Origin: Bacteroidales bacterium
GTDB taxonomy: Bacteria > Bacteroidota > Bacteroidia > Bacteroidales > ML635J-15
Assembly (NCBI GenBank): GCA_031284905.1
Contig: JAITXI010000171.1
Location: 1 to 53,942, forward strand
DNA length: 53,942 nucleotides
Reading direction: 5' to 3'
Shown: piece after piece, positions 8,989-17,962 of the stretch
How positions within the stretch are numbered: the stretch's first letter is position 1
Layout: every line of letters starts with the position of its first letter
Made by a program: the position numbers and the translations under genes
Notes under the pieces: generated by a model
Databases searched by the model: none
Told to the model about the DNA's origin: nothing
The model's input: the letters and a program-made list of their open reading frames with translations, nothing else

Positions 8989-9896
8989 ATTATAAAATCT
9001 TCTATTATTAAAAATTTTCCGTTATAAGTGAAAATATCTGATAATTTCATTTTTTGTTGTTTTATTCCAAAACTATAATATAGTGTAATTTGAAGAAATT
9101 CGTTTTGAAAATCTTTAAAGTTGTTTGCATTTACGGCAATTTTTGCTTCAATTGCTGTATTTATTTCATTTTGAAATAATGTCGAATTTCCTGATTGTGA
9201 AAAAACAGCATATTTCCCTTCAAATCTTATAAAAATTGATTTTAATGGCTGAAAATTTTCTTCAAAAAGACTTGTAGGAAAAGAAATTTCAGTTTTATAA
9301 GTTTTTTCAATTGTATTTCCTATATTTTTAATAAAGATTTTCGGATAAAAACTTACAGAAGAAAATTTTCCGTCTTTTAAAATTGGAAGTCCATTTGTCC
9401 CTGTGATACCAATTATTTCGAGTTCTGAAACGTTAGTTTTTCCATAAAGAGAACGAATTTCCGTTTCATTCATCTGATTTGCTTTATTTTTTTCCCATTT
9501 ATAAAATTTCCCATCTGAAAATAAATGCGGTTGATTGTTACTCAACGGAATAGAAAAAAAAATTACTTTTGCATTATTTTCTATGTTATGAAATTTGATG
9601 ATTAAATTTTTTATTGGTTTATCTATTTGAGATTGAATTTCATAATATAACCATTCTTCATCAAAATCAATTTTTTCTATTGGTGAAAATTTCACGGCTC
9701 TTCCTAATTTTTCGGTTACGCCATAATATATTTCCCCTGAATTTGTATTTGCAATAGCACAAATATTTTTTGCAATTTTTTGTATTGACTGAAATTCTTT
9801 TCCGGGAAATAAAAATATATTTTGCGGAATTTTAATTTTCTTATCAATCAAATTTTTACAAAAATCCAAACTATCTGTATAATTTATTAAATTCAT
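8985..9896 (-). CDS. AlbA_2 (Schlafen-type) domain protein
   Basis: Protein of 303 residues. Residues about 30-140 match the AlbA_2/divergent-AAA_4 putative nucleic-acid-binding domain, with 'GKEFQSIQKIAKNICAIANT', 'GEIYYGVTE', 'DEEWLYYEIQSQI' and 'YKWEKNKANQMNETEIRSL'. The C-terminal half (160-303) looks like a beta-rich domain that I do not recognise. There is no helix-turn-helix of the usual AAA_4 regulators. It is the first gene of the AlbA_2-dgt-siaB-siaC operon and overlaps dgt by 4 bp. Members of this group are described as transcriptional regulators or RNA-binding proteins; the actual ligand here is unknown. Confidence 0.72.
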   Translation of the reverse strand: MNLINYTDSLDFCKNLIDKKIKIPQNIFLFPGKEFQSIQKIAKNICAIANTNSGEIYYGVTEKLGRAVKFSPIEKIDFDEEWLYYEIQSQIDKPIKNLIIKFHNIENNAKVIFFSIPLSNNQPHLFSDGKFYKWEKNKANQMNETEIRSLYGKTNVSELEIIGITGTNGLPILKDGKFSSVSFYPKIFIKNIGNTIEKTYKTEISFPTSLFEENFQPLKSIFIRFEGKYAVFSQSGNSTLFQNEINTAIEAKIAVNANNFKDFQNEFLQITLYYSFGIKQQKMKLSDIFTYNGKFLIIEDFII

Positions 9897-9904
9897 AATC
9901 TATA

Positions 9905-9912
9905 CAAAATTA
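9905..9912 (-). promoter_or_regulatory. Candidate -7 box for the AlbA_2-dgt-siaBC operon
   Basis: Minus-strand TAATTTTG ends 8 bp before the ATG at 9896. No TTTG at -33 is seen. A short hairpin (TACCTGC / GTAGGTA, 9930-9950) lies just upstream and could end the previous gene. Confidence 0.4.
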
Positions 9913-9959
9913 TTTTTTTTTGTTTATGATATACCTGCGGGACTTGTAGGTAATGCTAT

Positions 9960-11483
9960 TCATTTTATTATTACAGCTACTGTTCCTGTTTTTGCTAAAA
10001 TTCGTCCTGAATGGTCTTTATATTTTATTTGATATGTATAAACTTCTTGAGCTACGTAATTTCCTTTTTTTGTTTTGCCATCCCAGCCTTTATAAATTTC
10101 ATTAGATGTAAAAATTATTTCTCCGAATTTATCTAATATTTTCAGTTCATAACTATCTATATCAATGAAACTAACAATTGGTCGAAATTCTTGATTTTCA
10201 TAATAATCGGAAATTGGATTGAATGCTGTAGGAACATAAATGACGGCTTCTTCACTAGCGCAAGCTACATTTGAACGACTGATATTTGCAATGCGACTTG
10301 TATCGTTATCGTTTTGAATGGCTTCAACAGAATAACAAAAATTTTTATCAATTACGATGTGTTTCTTTTGTGAATATTCTAAGATACTACTTATATTATG
10401 ATAATATTCAAGTTGTGTAAAATCGACAAATCCTAAATAAATAGAAGTATCTTTTCCATAATAAATATTATAGCCGATTACTCCGCTATCCCAATGTGAA
10501 TAAGACGTCCATGAAAGTTTTTCTGTATATTGTTGAATTGGGTCATTTTCTACTTTCAATAAAATAGTAGTAGCTTCATTGGAGACAGCCGATTCAACAC
10601 CGCAATCGGTAACCGAAGTTAATTTATAAGAATAAGAATAATCATTTGGACGAACGCGTGAATCTAAATAAATAATTTCTTTTTGACCGGTGAAAGGAAA
10701 TTCTTCCAGAAATATATATTCTCCCTCCGAACGGTAATCTCTACGTTTAAGAACATATTTTTCAACTTCTAATGATGTAGAATCTACAGAAAATTTTACT
10801 TCAATTATTTTATTTTTAACACTTGCATATTCTGCAATTAAGAAAGCCGGAGCTACAAATGCTTGAGTAAAAATATTTATCGAATTAGATGTAGCAGTAT
10901 TGTTTTGTGGACTTATAGCTTCAACATAATAAAAATAATTTTGAAACATCGTTACAGAATTGTCTGTATATGTTAATGACGTTCCTGATACAGAGTCTAT
11001 TAGTTGATATGTAGAAATATCTGTACGTCTATAAATTCTATATTTTACAATATCATTCCAACCGCCATAAGCTGACCAATTAATTGACACAGCAGTATCG
11101 CATTTTTCAAAATTAATTCCATCAAGTTGAATAGTTGTATGCTCGGCAGTCATAGGGCTACGCGTAAGCATATTATCGAAAGCATCAATTCTATATTTTT
11201 CAGCAACATAATCTGAAACCGCATAAGAAAAAATATAATTATTATTATTTCTTCCCCAAACTGTATCAATTCGGGTTGAAATTCCACTAATGACTTTATA
11301 AATGTAATAACCTTCAACTGAAAGATCTTGGCTTGGTATCCATTTTATTTCAATTGTTGTTGGAACAGCATCGGGAATTACAGAAACTGATATTAATATT
11401 GGCATATCGGGCTGAGCCGAAAATGCGTATTTTCCGCTAAAAACAAATAATGAAATCAGTATTATTAAAAATAATTTTTTCAT
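9960..11483 (-). CDS. Secreted fibronectin-III-like protein with T9SS type B sorting domain
   Basis: Exported protein of 507 residues. The start is taken at the ATG at 11483 rather than the TTG at 11492, because the signal peptide 'MKKLFLIILISLFVFSGKYA' begins there and a -7 box at 11497-11504 would put the TTG at or before the transcript start. After the signal come several fibronectin type III-like repeats ('EIKWIPSQDLSVEGYYIYKV', 'SINWSAYGGWNDIVKYRIYR', 'LSWTSYSHWDSGVIGYNIYY'). The C-terminal ~90 residues ('YVPTAFNPISDYYENQEF' to 'TGTVAVIIK') form the gliding-motility/CHU_C type B sorting domain, which directs T9SS export to the surface. The partner ligand is unknown; an adhesin role is plausible. 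Confidence 0.87.
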   Translation of the reverse strand: MKKLFLIILISLFVFSGKYAFSAQPDMPILISVSVIPDAVPTTIEIKWIPSQDLSVEGYYIYKVISGISTRIDTVWGRNNNNYIFSYAVSDYVAEKYRIDAFDNMLTRSPMTAEHTTIQLDGINFEKCDTAVSINWSAYGGWNDIVKYRIYRRTDISTYQLIDSVSGTSLTYTDNSVTMFQNYFYYVEAISPQNNTATSNSINIFTQAFVAPAFLIAEYASVKNKIIEVKFSVDSTSLEVEKYVLKRRDYRSEGEYIFLEEFPFTGQKEIIYLDSRVRPNDYSYSYKLTSVTDCGVESAVSNEATTILLKVENDPIQQYTEKLSWTSYSHWDSGVIGYNIYYGKDTSIYLGFVDFTQLEYYHNISSILEYSQKKHIVIDKNFCYSVEAIQNDNDTSRIANISRSNVACASEEAVIYVPTAFNPISDYYENQEFRPIVSFIDIDSYELKILDKFGEIIFTSNEIYKGWDGKTKKGNYVAQEVYTYQIKYKDHSGRILAKTGTVAVIIK

Positions 11484-11496
11484 ATTTTTCAAACTA

Positions 11497-11504
11497 CAAA
11501 TATA
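11497..11504 (-). promoter_or_regulatory. Candidate -7 box for the FN3/T9SS gene
   Basis: Minus-strand TATATTTG matches TAnnTTTG and ends 14 bp before the ATG at 11483. It supports that start. Confidence 0.45.
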
Positions 11505-11541
11505 AAATTTTTTTTATTAAAAAAATACTTTTTATTAATAA

Positions 11542-11570
11542 AAATAGAACGAAAAAATTTCATTCTATTT
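11542..11570 (-). terminator. Hairpin after the PorE-like gene
   Basis: On the minus strand a 13-bp stem (arms 11558-11570 and 11542-11554, one G-U pair, 3-nt loop) follows the stop at 11586 by 15 bp, and T-rich sequence comes after it. This is a good factor-independent terminator shape, although the stem is AT-rich. Confidence 0.55.
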
Positions 11571-11585
11571 TTTTATGAAATTTAA

Positions 11586-13679
11586 CTAAAAATCATCTCC
11601 CGTATCGTTAATAATTGCAGAACCTTTTTTAATCTCTTGTTGTTGTTCTTTTTCAATTTGGACTTCTTCTATAGTTTTTGCATTTGTTCCATAATCTTTT
11701 GAAAGAACGCTAAATTCTGTTCTACGATTAATTTGATTTGCTACTTCTTGTTGGTCTGTTTTTAATTTTATGATATAACTTTCTGTTAATTTATCTCCAA
11801 CTTTAAAATACGAATATTTTTTTGCTAATTCTTCGTCAATAATTTTCGGGTCGCTTTCGCCCATTCCTTTTGAAGTCAATCTTTTAGCATCTATTCCTTT
11901 TGAAATTAAATAGTCAACACATGATTTTGCTCTCTCTTGCGACAAGTTCATATTATATTCATCATTTCCTCTATAATCGGTATGAGAACGTAACTCTATT
12001 GTAATTTTCGGATTATCTTTTAATGTTTTTACTAGTCCATCAAGTGAAACTGTTGATTCCGGTTTTAAAGTCGCTTTATCATAATCATAAATAATATTTG
12101 GTAAAGTTATTACTCTTGGTATTAATCCTAAATTTATTTCTACATTAAAAACTGTATCATATTCTACATTGAAAGTAGAAATATCAACTGAAGTCGCAAA
12201 ATAATAATCATCAACTTCTGCAGATAATTTATAATTTTGTTTATCTTGTAATTTAAAAATAAAATCTCCGGAATTACCGCTTTCAATTTCTGCTACCAAA
12301 CCGTTATCATTATTTACTTTTAATTTTGCACCTTTCAATAATTTTATTTTAGCTTGGTCGGTTGTATCACGAACTACACCATTAAGTGTAATCGTTAAAG
12401 GAGGTAATGAGAATGAATAAATATCATCACTACCTTTTCCGCCTTTTCTATTTGAAGAAAAATATCCATTATTTTCTCTTCCACTAAAGATTATTCCAAA
12501 ATCATCAAAAGAAGAGTTAATAGGTGGTTTTAAATTTTCTATACCAATGATATTTCCTTTGGCATCTTTTATAGTTTTAAAAATGTCAAGACCGCCCATA
12601 CCTTCATGAGCATCGGAAGAAAAATACAAAGTTCCATCATATTGGATAGTTGGATAAACTTCATCACCAATAGTATTAATTATAGGTCCCATATTTATAG
12701 GTCTTTCAAAAGAAGTTCCTGTGTTTCCTATTTTTTTTGCCATATAAATATCCATTCCTCCATAACCTTCCGGCGTATTTGCAGAGAAATACAATGTTTT
12801 TTCATCCGGCGATAAAGCAGGATAACCAACTTCATAAGTAGAAAAACCTTGAAAATCAACCCAAACAGGTTCTCCCCAAGCATTTCCTTTTTTTGTAGTG
12901 TAATAAATTTTGCAAGGAATGTCTTGTTTTATTTGAGCGATACATTTCGTATAATACATTTCTGTACCTTTAGAAGATAGAACCATAGCTCCTTCATCAT
13001 CACCAGTATTAATATTTCCTGTTATTGGTTTTGGTTGATCCCAAACACCTTTTCTATCTTGTGCTGTTTCAAAAATGTCAGTAAAACGTTGTCCGGAACG
13101 ATTGTTATAATCTGTACCTACAACGCCTTCGCGAGAAGATGTAAAATAAATTGTTTTAAAATCTTTACTAGCCCAAGCAGGAGAAAAGTCAAACGAAGAC
13201 GTATTGAATTTTGCAGTATTAGTAACTTTAAATCGTGAAGGACGATTTATCCATTTTGGAGCTACTTTGCAAGATTCCAAACCACTTTTCCCTCTATAAT
13301 CATCAGGGACAACTTCTGTATAACGTTTATAAACTTCAATTGCAGTTTCGTATTTTCCATTCATTCTTAGTGCATCTGCATAAAACAAGAGTACATCTGG
13401 TTTTATAACACCTTTTGTATAATTTTTTACTGCAATAGCAAAATAAATTTCCGATTTTTCCGAATCCCCAAGCATTTTGTAACAATAACCTAATTTATAA
13501 GCAACTTCTGCTTTTTCGTTTTGCTCTTTTGCGTTATTTAATGCTTTTTCATAATGGTCTTTTGCCAAATCATATTGAAATGAATCAAAAAAAGAATCTC
13601 CTTTTGTGATTGCGGATCTTTGTGCTTGTATTAATAAAGGCGTTACTAATACTACAAATATAATTACTAACTTCTTCAT
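11586..13679 (-). CDS. PorE-like TPR/PD40/OmpA-domain envelope protein
   Basis: Periplasmic or outer-membrane protein of 697 residues from the ATG at 13679. I chose that start because the signal peptide 'MKKLVIIFVVLVTPLLIQAQ' begins there and a -7 box at 13725-13732 lies inside the longer open frame. Domains in order: TPR repeats (~25-140), a PD40 beta-propeller ('FDFSPAWASKDFKTIYFTSS', 'YPALSPDEKTLYFSANTPEG', 'GMGGLDIFKT'), a carboxypeptidase-regulatory-like beta sandwich (~435-510), and a C-terminal OmpA peptidoglycan-binding domain ('ELRSHTDYRGNDEYNMNLSQ'). This order is that of PorE, a T9SS component that links the machine to the cell wall. Paralogues with the same order are common in Bacteroidota, so PorE itself is probable, not proven. 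Confidence 0.85.
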   Translation of the reverse strand: MKKLVIIFVVLVTPLLIQAQRSAITKGDSFFDSFQYDLAKDHYEKALNNAKEQNEKAEVAYKLGYCYKMLGDSEKSEIYFAIAVKNYTKGVIKPDVLLFYADALRMNGKYETAIEVYKRYTEVVPDDYRGKSGLESCKVAPKWINRPSRFKVTNTAKFNTSSFDFSPAWASKDFKTIYFTSSREGVVGTDYNNRSGQRFTDIFETAQDRKGVWDQPKPITGNINTGDDEGAMVLSSKGTEMYYTKCIAQIKQDIPCKIYYTTKKGNAWGEPVWVDFQGFSTYEVGYPALSPDEKTLYFSANTPEGYGGMDIYMAKKIGNTGTSFERPINMGPIINTIGDEVYPTIQYDGTLYFSSDAHEGMGGLDIFKTIKDAKGNIIGIENLKPPINSSFDDFGIIFSGRENNGYFSSNRKGGKGSDDIYSFSLPPLTITLNGVVRDTTDQAKIKLLKGAKLKVNNDNGLVAEIESGNSGDFIFKLQDKQNYKLSAEVDDYYFATSVDISTFNVEYDTVFNVEINLGLIPRVITLPNIIYDYDKATLKPESTVSLDGLVKTLKDNPKITIELRSHTDYRGNDEYNMNLSQERAKSCVDYLISKGIDAKRLTSKGMGESDPKIIDEELAKKYSYFKVGDKLTESYIIKLKTDQQEVANQINRRTEFSVLSKDYGTNAKTIEEVQIEKEQQQEIKKGSAIINDTGDDF

Positions 13680-13724
13680 GTTCTGAAAAATTTTTATTCT
13701 AAAATGTTTTAATAAATATTGTGC

Positions 13725-13732
13725 CAAATTTA
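13725..13732 (-). promoter_or_regulatory. Candidate -7 box for the PorE-like gene
   Basis: Minus-strand TAAATTTG matches TAnnTTTG, 45 bp before the ATG at 13679. No TTTG at -33 is seen. Confidence 0.4.
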
Positions 13733-13887
13733 ACTATTTTTTTTATATTTTTGAAGAAAAAAATTATTTTTCTTTAAATTATTTAATATTTTTGATAAAA
13801 TATGCTTGTATTGGATTGTTATCATAGAAAGTTTCATCTATTTTGTTATTAATTTTTTAAAGATATTATTTCGTCAAAAATTATACA

Positions 13888-14583
13888 TTATTTTAAAAAA
13901 TTATTGTTATTTTTCCCTGTAACTACAACAACTATCTCTCCTTTTGGAGGAGTTGTCGTAAAATGATTAATAACTTCATTAATTGTGCCACGAACAGTTT
14001 CATTATAAATTTTTGAGATTTCTCTTGAAACGGAAACTTTACGATCGTGTCCAAAATATTCTTCAAATAATTCCAAAGTTTTTACAAGACGAAAAGGCGA
14101 TTCATAAAAAATCATTGTACGTTCTTCATTTACAAGTGATTCTACTTTTTTGTTTTTCCCTTTTTTTTGAGGAAGAAATCCTTCAAAACAAAAACGGTCG
14201 GAAGGAAAACCTGAATTTACAAGCGCAGGAACAAAAGCTGTTGCTCCGGGTAAACATTCAATTTCAATATTTTTTTCAATACAAGTTTTTACTAACAAAA
14301 ATCCCGGGTCGGAAATTGAAGGAGTACCGGCATCGGAAATTAATGCACAACTTTCGCCTTGTAAAATTTTATCCGCCACAAAACCAACTGTTTGGTGTTC
14401 ATTGAATTTATGATGACTAAACATTTTTGTTTGTATGTCAAAATGTTTTAATAATATTCCTGATGTTCGTGTATCTTCTGCTAAAATAAAATCAACTTCT
14501 TTTAGAATTTTTATCGCTCTAAAAGTCATATCTTCGAGGTTTCCTACCGGAGTAGGAATTATAAATAGTTTATTAATAGACAT
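13888..14583 (-). CDS. rsmI: 16S rRNA (cytidine(1402)-2'-O)-methyltransferase RsmI
   Basis: SAM-dependent tetrapyrrole-methylase-fold enzyme of 231 residues that methylates the ribose of C1402 in the decoding centre of 16S rRNA. The motifs are characteristic: 'FIIPTPVGNLEDMTFRAI' near the N-terminus, 'ILAEDTRTSGILLKHF', 'ALISDAGTPSISDPGFLLV', 'LPGATAFVPALVNSGFPSD' and 'FYESPFRLVKTLE'. The protein ends after 'KGEIVVVVTGK' without the C-terminal extension of the E. coli enzyme, as is normal for Bacteroidota. It overlaps the upstream M28 peptidase gene by 11 bp, so the two are cotranscribed. Confidence 0.96.
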   Translation of the reverse strand: MSINKLFIIPTPVGNLEDMTFRAIKILKEVDFILAEDTRTSGILLKHFDIQTKMFSHHKFNEHQTVGFVADKILQGESCALISDAGTPSISDPGFLLVKTCIEKNIEIECLPGATAFVPALVNSGFPSDRFCFEGFLPQKKGKNKKVESLVNEERTMIFYESPFRLVKTLELFEEYFGHDRKVSVSREISKIYNETVRGTINEVINHFTTTPPKGEIVVVVTGKNNNNFLK

Positions 14584-15853
14584 TTACGAATTTTTTCAAA
14601 ATGTTAAATAGTTGATTATATCCTGCAAAATTCAGCGTTTTGAGTTTATCTTCCGGATTGTGATAATAAGTTTTTTCATTTCCCATTGTATAAATGAAAA
14701 ATGCTTTAACACCTTTATTATAAAATGGACAATGGTCGCTATTGCAACTTTCTCCACGTAATTTTATTTTACCTTCTTCAAAATAATTATTTTCGGAATT
14801 TATTTCAAAAATTAAATCTTTAACATCTTGATATTCAGGTAATTCTCCGTTTACGATTGTAAATCCGTTATCGCCAGTTCCAACCATATCAAGATTTATC
14901 AGACATTTGATTTTTTTTAAATCAAATAACGGATTTGTTGCATAAAAACTAGAACCTAAAAGTCCGGCTTCTTCACCTGAAAAAAGCATAAAAGCAATCG
15001 AATATTTTGGTTTATTTTTTGAATAATAATCTGCTAAATCAAGTACAAAAGCTGTTCCGCTGGCGTTATCGTGTGCTCCGGGAGCAAAAAAATATTTTCC
15101 TTGTCCTCCAACATGGTCATAATGTGCTGAAAATACAAAAAAAGTATCCTTTATTTCTCCTTCAATATATCCGATTATATTTTTTGTCTTAAAATTATTA
15201 TTTAATTCTGCTTTAATATCTATTGAAATATTTTTGCAATTATTATTAATAATATTGTTGTTGATTTTAATCTGCGGAAAAGATTTCTGCTTTTGCGAAA
15301 GTGATATAAGAAATTCATTATCAACTAATTCAATAATTCCGGCAAACTTAAATTGATTATTATATGCAATTGAAATATATTTATTTTTCAAATCTTTGTC
15401 TGCAATTAATGAATAATTAATTACAAGAAATTTGTCAAAAACTTTACTTTGTAAAATTTTATCAACAAAAGCATCATAATTATTAATTAAAACAGAATCC
15501 GGATAAAAAATTTCAAAATTTCCTTTACAGGTTGGAGTGAAGCCTCCAAGGATATAATCAATTCCGGGCTTTAAAAGTTGATTATCTAATTTTATTTCAA
15601 ATTTTTTCGGAAATGTATTAATAGGATAATTATAATTTTGAAAATAAGAATTTCCGAATTTATTAATATTATTTTTTGAAAATTCGCCTGCAATAAATTT
15701 CGCAGCTTTTCCCATTCCGTTATTGAGATACCCACGACCATAAAAATTTTCGGAAGTCAAAACTGCTATTCTTTCTTTGGTTTTCTCTATGTTTTGAGAA
15801 AAGATGAAGATGGGGAAGAGAAAAAAAATAAGAAGTAAAAATTTTATTTTCAT
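14573..15853 (-). CDS. Exported M28-family zinc aminopeptidase
   Basis: Secreted or periplasmic metallopeptidase of 426 residues. The N-terminal 'MKIKFLLLIFFLFPIFIFSQ' is a signal peptide. The C-terminal half is the M28 catalytic domain with its two-zinc ligands: His and Asp in 'FSAHYDHVGG' and 'GAHDNASGT', the Glu pair in 'FSGEEAGLLGS', Asp in 'INLDMVGTG', and the final His near 'YYHNPEDKLKTLN'. The N-terminal half contains an inserted domain of the PA type found in this family. Likely role: peptide trimming in the envelope for nutrition. It overlaps rsmI at its 3' end. No T9SS tail is present. Confidence 0.9.
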   Translation of the reverse strand: MKIKFLLLIFFLFPIFIFSQNIEKTKERIAVLTSENFYGRGYLNNGMGKAAKFIAGEFSKNNINKFGNSYFQNYNYPINTFPKKFEIKLDNQLLKPGIDYILGGFTPTCKGNFEIFYPDSVLINNYDAFVDKILQSKVFDKFLVINYSLIADKDLKNKYISIAYNNQFKFAGIIELVDNEFLISLSQKQKSFPQIKINNNIINNNCKNISIDIKAELNNNFKTKNIIGYIEGEIKDTFFVFSAHYDHVGGQGKYFFAPGAHDNASGTAFVLDLADYYSKNKPKYSIAFMLFSGEEAGLLGSSFYATNPLFDLKKIKCLINLDMVGTGDNGFTIVNGELPEYQDVKDLIFEINSENNYFEEGKIKLRGESCNSDHCPFYNKGVKAFFIYTMGNEKTYYHNPEDKLKTLNFAGYNQLFNILKKFVNVY

Positions 15854-16327
15854 TGTTTATTTGAATCTTAATTTAGTGTTTTTTATTTTTTGTTATATTT
15901 TTAAATTAAATATTTCATCTTTAATTTTTTTCGCAGATTCAATCACAAATGTAATTTTATTATTGAGCAAAGATAATAAAAAATATTCATTTGGAGTTAA
16001 AAAAACTATTTTTTTTCGAGGTCTGTTGTTAATATAGTTTTATATTTATTCAATAAATTGATTATCAATGGTTTTTAAGTCGTTTTTTAGGAATATATAA
16101 TCTAATAGTCTATTAGCATTTTCATTACAGCCTCATTTCGTAAAATTTATAAGGATGAGCGAAGTCTGCAAAGAATTGTTTAAGATAAAAATCTACTCTA
16201 TTGATAAATTTGTCTCTTTGCATTTCCAAGATTTCTAAAAAATGAAAGACATTTTTCAGAACTTTAATTTGAAAATTTTCATATAGTTCTTAAATAGGCA
16301 AATCTAAAAATTTCATTTATCTCACTA
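15854..16327. other. 474-bp intergenic region without recognisable gene
   Basis: Very AT-rich. I see no conserved protein fragment in any frame. A short perfect palindrome CTAATAG-t-CTATTAG lies at 16102-16116. Bases 16130-16230 are slightly richer in GC and may be decayed coding DNA, but no family could be named. Confidence 0.4.
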
Positions 16328-17962
16328 CTATCTCCTAATTAATTGTACCGTTCCTGCTTGTTTGATTTTTTTTCCATTATTTCCTTCTGCTGAAATTGTG
16401 TAATAATATACACCTTCTGGAGCATCATTATTTCCGGAAATTTTGCCGTCCCAAAAATTATTGGCATTATTCGACTCAAAAACTTTTTCACCTTGTGTTC
16501 CGGAAATTATTAAACTGAAATTTTTCAAAACTATATCTGATTTAATTTCAAAGAAATCACCTACTCCATCTCCGTTTGGTGTAAATACATTTGGAATTTT
16601 CAGATATGTATCGGCAATCACTAAATTTTCTGAATATTCGCGGAAACAATCATTATTTATTTTGGCTAAAAGTTTCACATTATAATTTCCTCCATTTGGA
16701 AATTCATAGTCGAAATTATCATTTCTTGAAATTTCTTTATCATTTATTTTCCAAATAAATTCGATTTCGTGATTTTTTTCATATCCCAAATAATCAATTT
16801 CTGTAAGATTGTTAAATAGAAATCTATTCTTATCTATTAAATCTGCTTCTACTTTAAAATATGGTTTTAATTTCAAAGTGTCAAATAAAAACACTGAATC
16901 TCTTACTACACATTCATTATTATATTTTATCTGAACAAAATGAATTCCTGCATTTAAATTTGGAAAATATCCTGTTTTGTTTGAAATTTTATTATCCAAA
17001 ACAAATAATTCGGGTTTTAAATTTTTAACATTTATTGTAATTGCTCCATTCCCTCCCGAACAATAATCAGGATTTCTTTGTATATTATAGATAATATTAT
17101 CGAAAACTTTGATAATTCTTTCTTCTGTCAGATTACAATTTTTGTTGGAATAATTGATTTTAATAAGATTTTCTCCATTTTTAAGATTAAAAATTTCAAA
17201 TTTGTTTTTAGAAATATTTTTTATTTTGAGATTTTCAATTTCCCAATCAATTGAATAATTTTTCAAGTTTTCTATTGTTACTTTTACGCTTTGATTTGGA
17301 CATAAAATCTCATCTGAAAATATAAGTTTTGGTTTGGCTGTTTCTGTATAAACAACTGTCATACTGTCTATTAGAATAACATTATTTTGTTTTTCATAAT
17401 ATTTTATCAAAAATTCTCCGGTATTTGAAGCAACAAAGATAGTATTTTTACTATTTGATGACATCTCAATTCCTTTTGGTAGAATAATATTTTTTATAGG
17501 TTCTATAAATTTCATTTCAAATTCTAATCCGCAAACAATCGTATCTTTTATAGTGAAGAAATTAATATTTTGGATTAAAGTTTTAGAATCTTTATTTTGG
17601 TGTAGCCAATTATCTGTTTTTTTATTTATAGAAATAATTTCTTTTTTAGTATTATTAGCATTTTGAATTATTTTAGTATTATTTTTGCTAATATTAGTTA
17701 TTACAACGTTATTGTTATTTTCAACAACATTATTTGTGTTTTCAATTTGATTTTCATTTTTATAATTTAGTATTACAATAATAAGTATAATTGTTGAAAT
17801 TATCAAAATAATATAAATTACAATTTTTGCAATATTTGCTCTACAAAGTTCTTTAAAACTTGTTTTAGGATAATTTTTTTTAATATTGTCAAAAATTTCC
17901 TGTGAAGGAGTTTTTTGATAATTATAAAGTTTATCTTTAAATATGTCGTTAATTTCTTTCAT
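16328..17962 (-). CDS. Membrane anti-sigma-like protein with PKD and T9SS type B C-terminal domain
   Basis: Protein of 544 residues with an unusual layout. Residues 1-43 are predicted cytoplasmic and carry the pattern 'DIFKDKLYNYQKTPSQEIFDNI', typical of the short N-terminal segment in Bacteroidota genes that follow ECF sigma factors. One membrane helix spans about 44-66. The rest should be outside: an Asn-rich linker, beta-sandwich domains, a PKD-like module ('FDYEFPNGGNYNVKLLAKI'), and at 453-544 a CHU_C type B sorting domain ('IPNVFTPNGDGVGDFFEI' to 'AGTVQLIRR'). The ATG overlaps the end of the sigma-factor gene by 14 bp, so the two are translationally coupled. Anti-sigma function is inferred from position and N-terminal pattern. 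The membrane helix has no clear cleavage site, so how a T9SS tail works here is open. Confidence 0.75.
   Translation of the reverse strand: MKEINDIFKDKLYNYQKTPSQEIFDNIKKNYPKTSFKELCRANIAKIVIYIILIISTIILIIVILNYKNENQIENTNNVVENNNNVVITNISKNNTKIIQNANNTKKEIISINKKTDNWLHQNKDSKTLIQNINFFTIKDTIVCGLEFEMKFIEPIKNIILPKGIEMSSNSKNTIFVASNTGEFLIKYYEKQNNVILIDSMTVVYTETAKPKLIFSDEILCPNQSVKVTIENLKNYSIDWEIENLKIKNISKNKFEIFNLKNGENLIKINYSNKNCNLTEERIIKVFDNIIYNIQRNPDYCSGGNGAITINVKNLKPELFVLDNKISNKTGYFPNLNAGIHFVQIKYNNECVVRDSVFLFDTLKLKPYFKVEADLIDKNRFLFNNLTEIDYLGYEKNHEIEFIWKINDKEISRNDNFDYEFPNGGNYNVKLLAKINNDCFREYSENLVIADTYLKIPNVFTPNGDGVGDFFEIKSDIVLKNFSLIISGTQGEKVFESNNANNFWDGKISGNNDAPEGVYYYTISAEGNNGKKIKQAGTVQLIRR

Noticed and set aside
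16102..16116. Palindrome CTAATAG-t-CTATTAG as an operator
   Set aside because: It is short, AT-rich and not next to any promoter; chance is a sufficient explanation.
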